Of a stretch of 64,000 bases of DNA, positions 63,151-64,000 are shown piece by piece; position 1 is the stretch's first letter; the number at the start of each line of letters is the position of its first letter. The DNA is from Ensifer adhaerens (GTDB taxonomy: Bacteria; Pseudomonadota; Alphaproteobacteria; Rhizobiales; Rhizobiaceae), in NCBI RefSeq assembly GCF_020035535.1, contig NZ_CP083349.1:186001-250000 (forward strand). Reading direction: 5' to 3'. The position numbers and the translations under genes were made by a program. A model generated the notes under the pieces. The model saw only the letters and a list, made by a program, of their open reading frames with translations, did no database searches and was not told the origin of the DNA.

Positions 63151-64000
63151 TCAGATCAGAACATGGCTGAGAATATCGCCTTCGCTGACCACCATGTTCG
63201 GCGGATAGCCTTCGCGCAGATAATGCTTGCGGTCGCTATCGGAGGTGATGAACACGGCGGTGCGGGCCATCTCGTCCGCCGTCAATTGTGTCGTTGGCGG
63301 CACTACTGCGATTTCGGAGCGCAGTCCCAGCTCACGCAACAGCGCCTCGATCGCGCCGTGGTCGTCCACGCCGTGAAGGACAAGCCGATCGATTTCTGCG
63401 ATGGCGTTCGTGTGCCACGTGACGGTCTGGAGCGCGACCATGAGGGGCAGCGCCGCTCGTGCCTGCTGAACGTCGGGATGGTGCTCGAAGCCGCCCAACA
63501 TCAGCCGCGTATAGAGCTCATAGGCGCGAACATAGTCCTTCTTCAATACCCACATGCGCAAGGCGACGCTCATGCGGACCATGGTGAAGTCCCGAATCTG
63601 CGCATCGAAATAGGCGCGGCGATCGGCAGTCAGCTTCACAACGCCGCGTTTGGCGCCGCTGTAGATGAAGTACTCAAGGCCGCCGCGATAGGTATCCCAC
63701 CCGGTCAGCGTTTCGGCGTGGCCCGCCTGCGGCCGATCGCGGACGATCTTGGAGCGTATCACCTGGCGGTAGAAAGGCTTCTTCAGGAAGGTGACGGCAC
63801 CGAGTTCGAGAAAATGCGCGAGATAGGAGAAGGCCCAATATGCGAAGTGCCGAGGCGCCCAAGCGGAGCGCAGGGCCGAGGTCCGGTAGATGCCGATCTC
63901 GGGAAAGACATGTCGGTCAACGAGAAAATCGAACACCGGCTCGAACTCCCGCTTCTTGAACTTCGTGTCCTTGTCGACCGAGAAGAACGGCGCGTTGTCG
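63151..64000 (-). CDS. Conserved protein, probably C-terminal part of a glycosyltransferase (partial)
   Basis: The right-edge gene; 283 codons are visible and the 5' end lies outside. The reading frame continues upstream of 63936 without a stop (DNAPFFSVDKDTKFKKREFE), so the GTG at 63936 is not the start. The sequence has a VFPEIGIYRTSALRSAWAPR segment, HFAYWAFSYLAHFLELGAV, and a C-terminal helical region with VITSDSDRKHYLREGYPPNM. This recalls rhizobial sugar transferases that modify surface polysaccharides, but I cannot see the catalytic domain. Confidence 0.6.
   Translation of the reverse strand, partial: DNAPFFSVDKDTKFKKREFEPVFDFLVDRHVFPEIGIYRTSALRSAWAPRHFAYWAFSYLAHFLELGAVTFLKKPFYRQVIRSKIVRDRPQAGHAETLTGWDTYRGGLEYFIYSGAKRGVVKLTADRRAYFDAQIRDFTMVRMSVALRMWVLKKDYVRAYELYTRLMLGGFEHHPDVQQARAALPLMVALQTVTWHTNAIAEIDRLVLHGVDDHGAIEALLRELGLRSEIAVVPPTTQLTADEMARTAVFITSDSDRKHYLREGYPPNMVVSEGDILSHVLI

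Overview
The window is a high-GC chromosomal segment from a rhizobial alphaproteobacterium. A Sinorhizobium/Ensifer relative is most likely. The evidence is an rkp-1 type capsule locus (rkpU divergent from rkpAGHIJ), the order murA-DUF2948-hisD-UPF0262-phosphatase-infA-maf-yacG-tRNA-Phe, DUF families common in Rhizobiales, and a rhizobial-style flagellin. Most of it is core housekeeping DNA. I saw no insertion sequence, prophage or CRISPR array.

Layout. 1-5.4 kb: a ligase-associated Lhr-type helicase open at the left edge, a divergent Rrf2 regulator with an AhpD-like protein behind a clear palindromic operator, a YitT membrane protein and a TPR-methyltransferase. 5.5-10 kb: a small membrane protein, a CAP-domain lipoprotein, a MATE exporter, pyrD with DUF952, and a secreted protein. 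10-14.3 kb: a LuxR-type response regulator converging on a 1167-residue hybrid kinase with a sodium/solute-symporter-like sensor. 14.5-19.6 kb: mscL, an aminotransferase, chorismate mutase and a cyanide-insensitive-type bd oxidase operon (cydA-cydB-DUF2474). 19.8-28 kb: a basic-amino-acid ABC importer with an M20 amidohydrolase, divergent from a TetR regulator that heads a probable arginine transaminase pathway (aminotransferase plus 2-ketoarginine decarboxylase). 28-35.6 kb: secDF, a second Rrf2 regulator, kdsD, and an Lrp/MFS divergent pair. 35.6-50.1 kb: the capsule locus. 50.3-53.3 kb: NAD salvage (pncA, pncB), a 24-residue membrane microprotein and a DnaB/KaiC-like ATPase. 53.6-60.4 kb: tRNA-Thr, the murA to yacG core block and tRNA-Phe. 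60.7-64 kb: an orphan enlarged flagellin, a small secreted protein, and a partial gene that is probably a glycosyltransferase.

The capsule locus is the most interesting part. RkpA is a reducing iterative type I synthase (KS-AT-DH-degenerate MT-ER-KR-ACP). It is followed by an alpha-oxoamine synthase (RkpG), a short-chain reductase (RkpH), an LtaS-like membrane transferase (RkpI) and a KpsS-like protein (RkpJ). This order resembles amino-polyketide/sphingoid-base biosynthesis followed by head-group and Kdo attachment. It suggests that the cluster makes a special lipid on which the K-antigen is built. This is an inference from domain logic and has not been demonstrated here.

Smaller findings include a 24-aa membrane microprotein with a good Shine-Dalgarno sequence and its own terminator, a 22-codon proline-rich leader overlapping the TetR start, three operator-like palindromes, a perfect 15-bp inverted repeat upstream of the chorismate mutase gene, and an orphan flagellin whose variable region appears internally duplicated.
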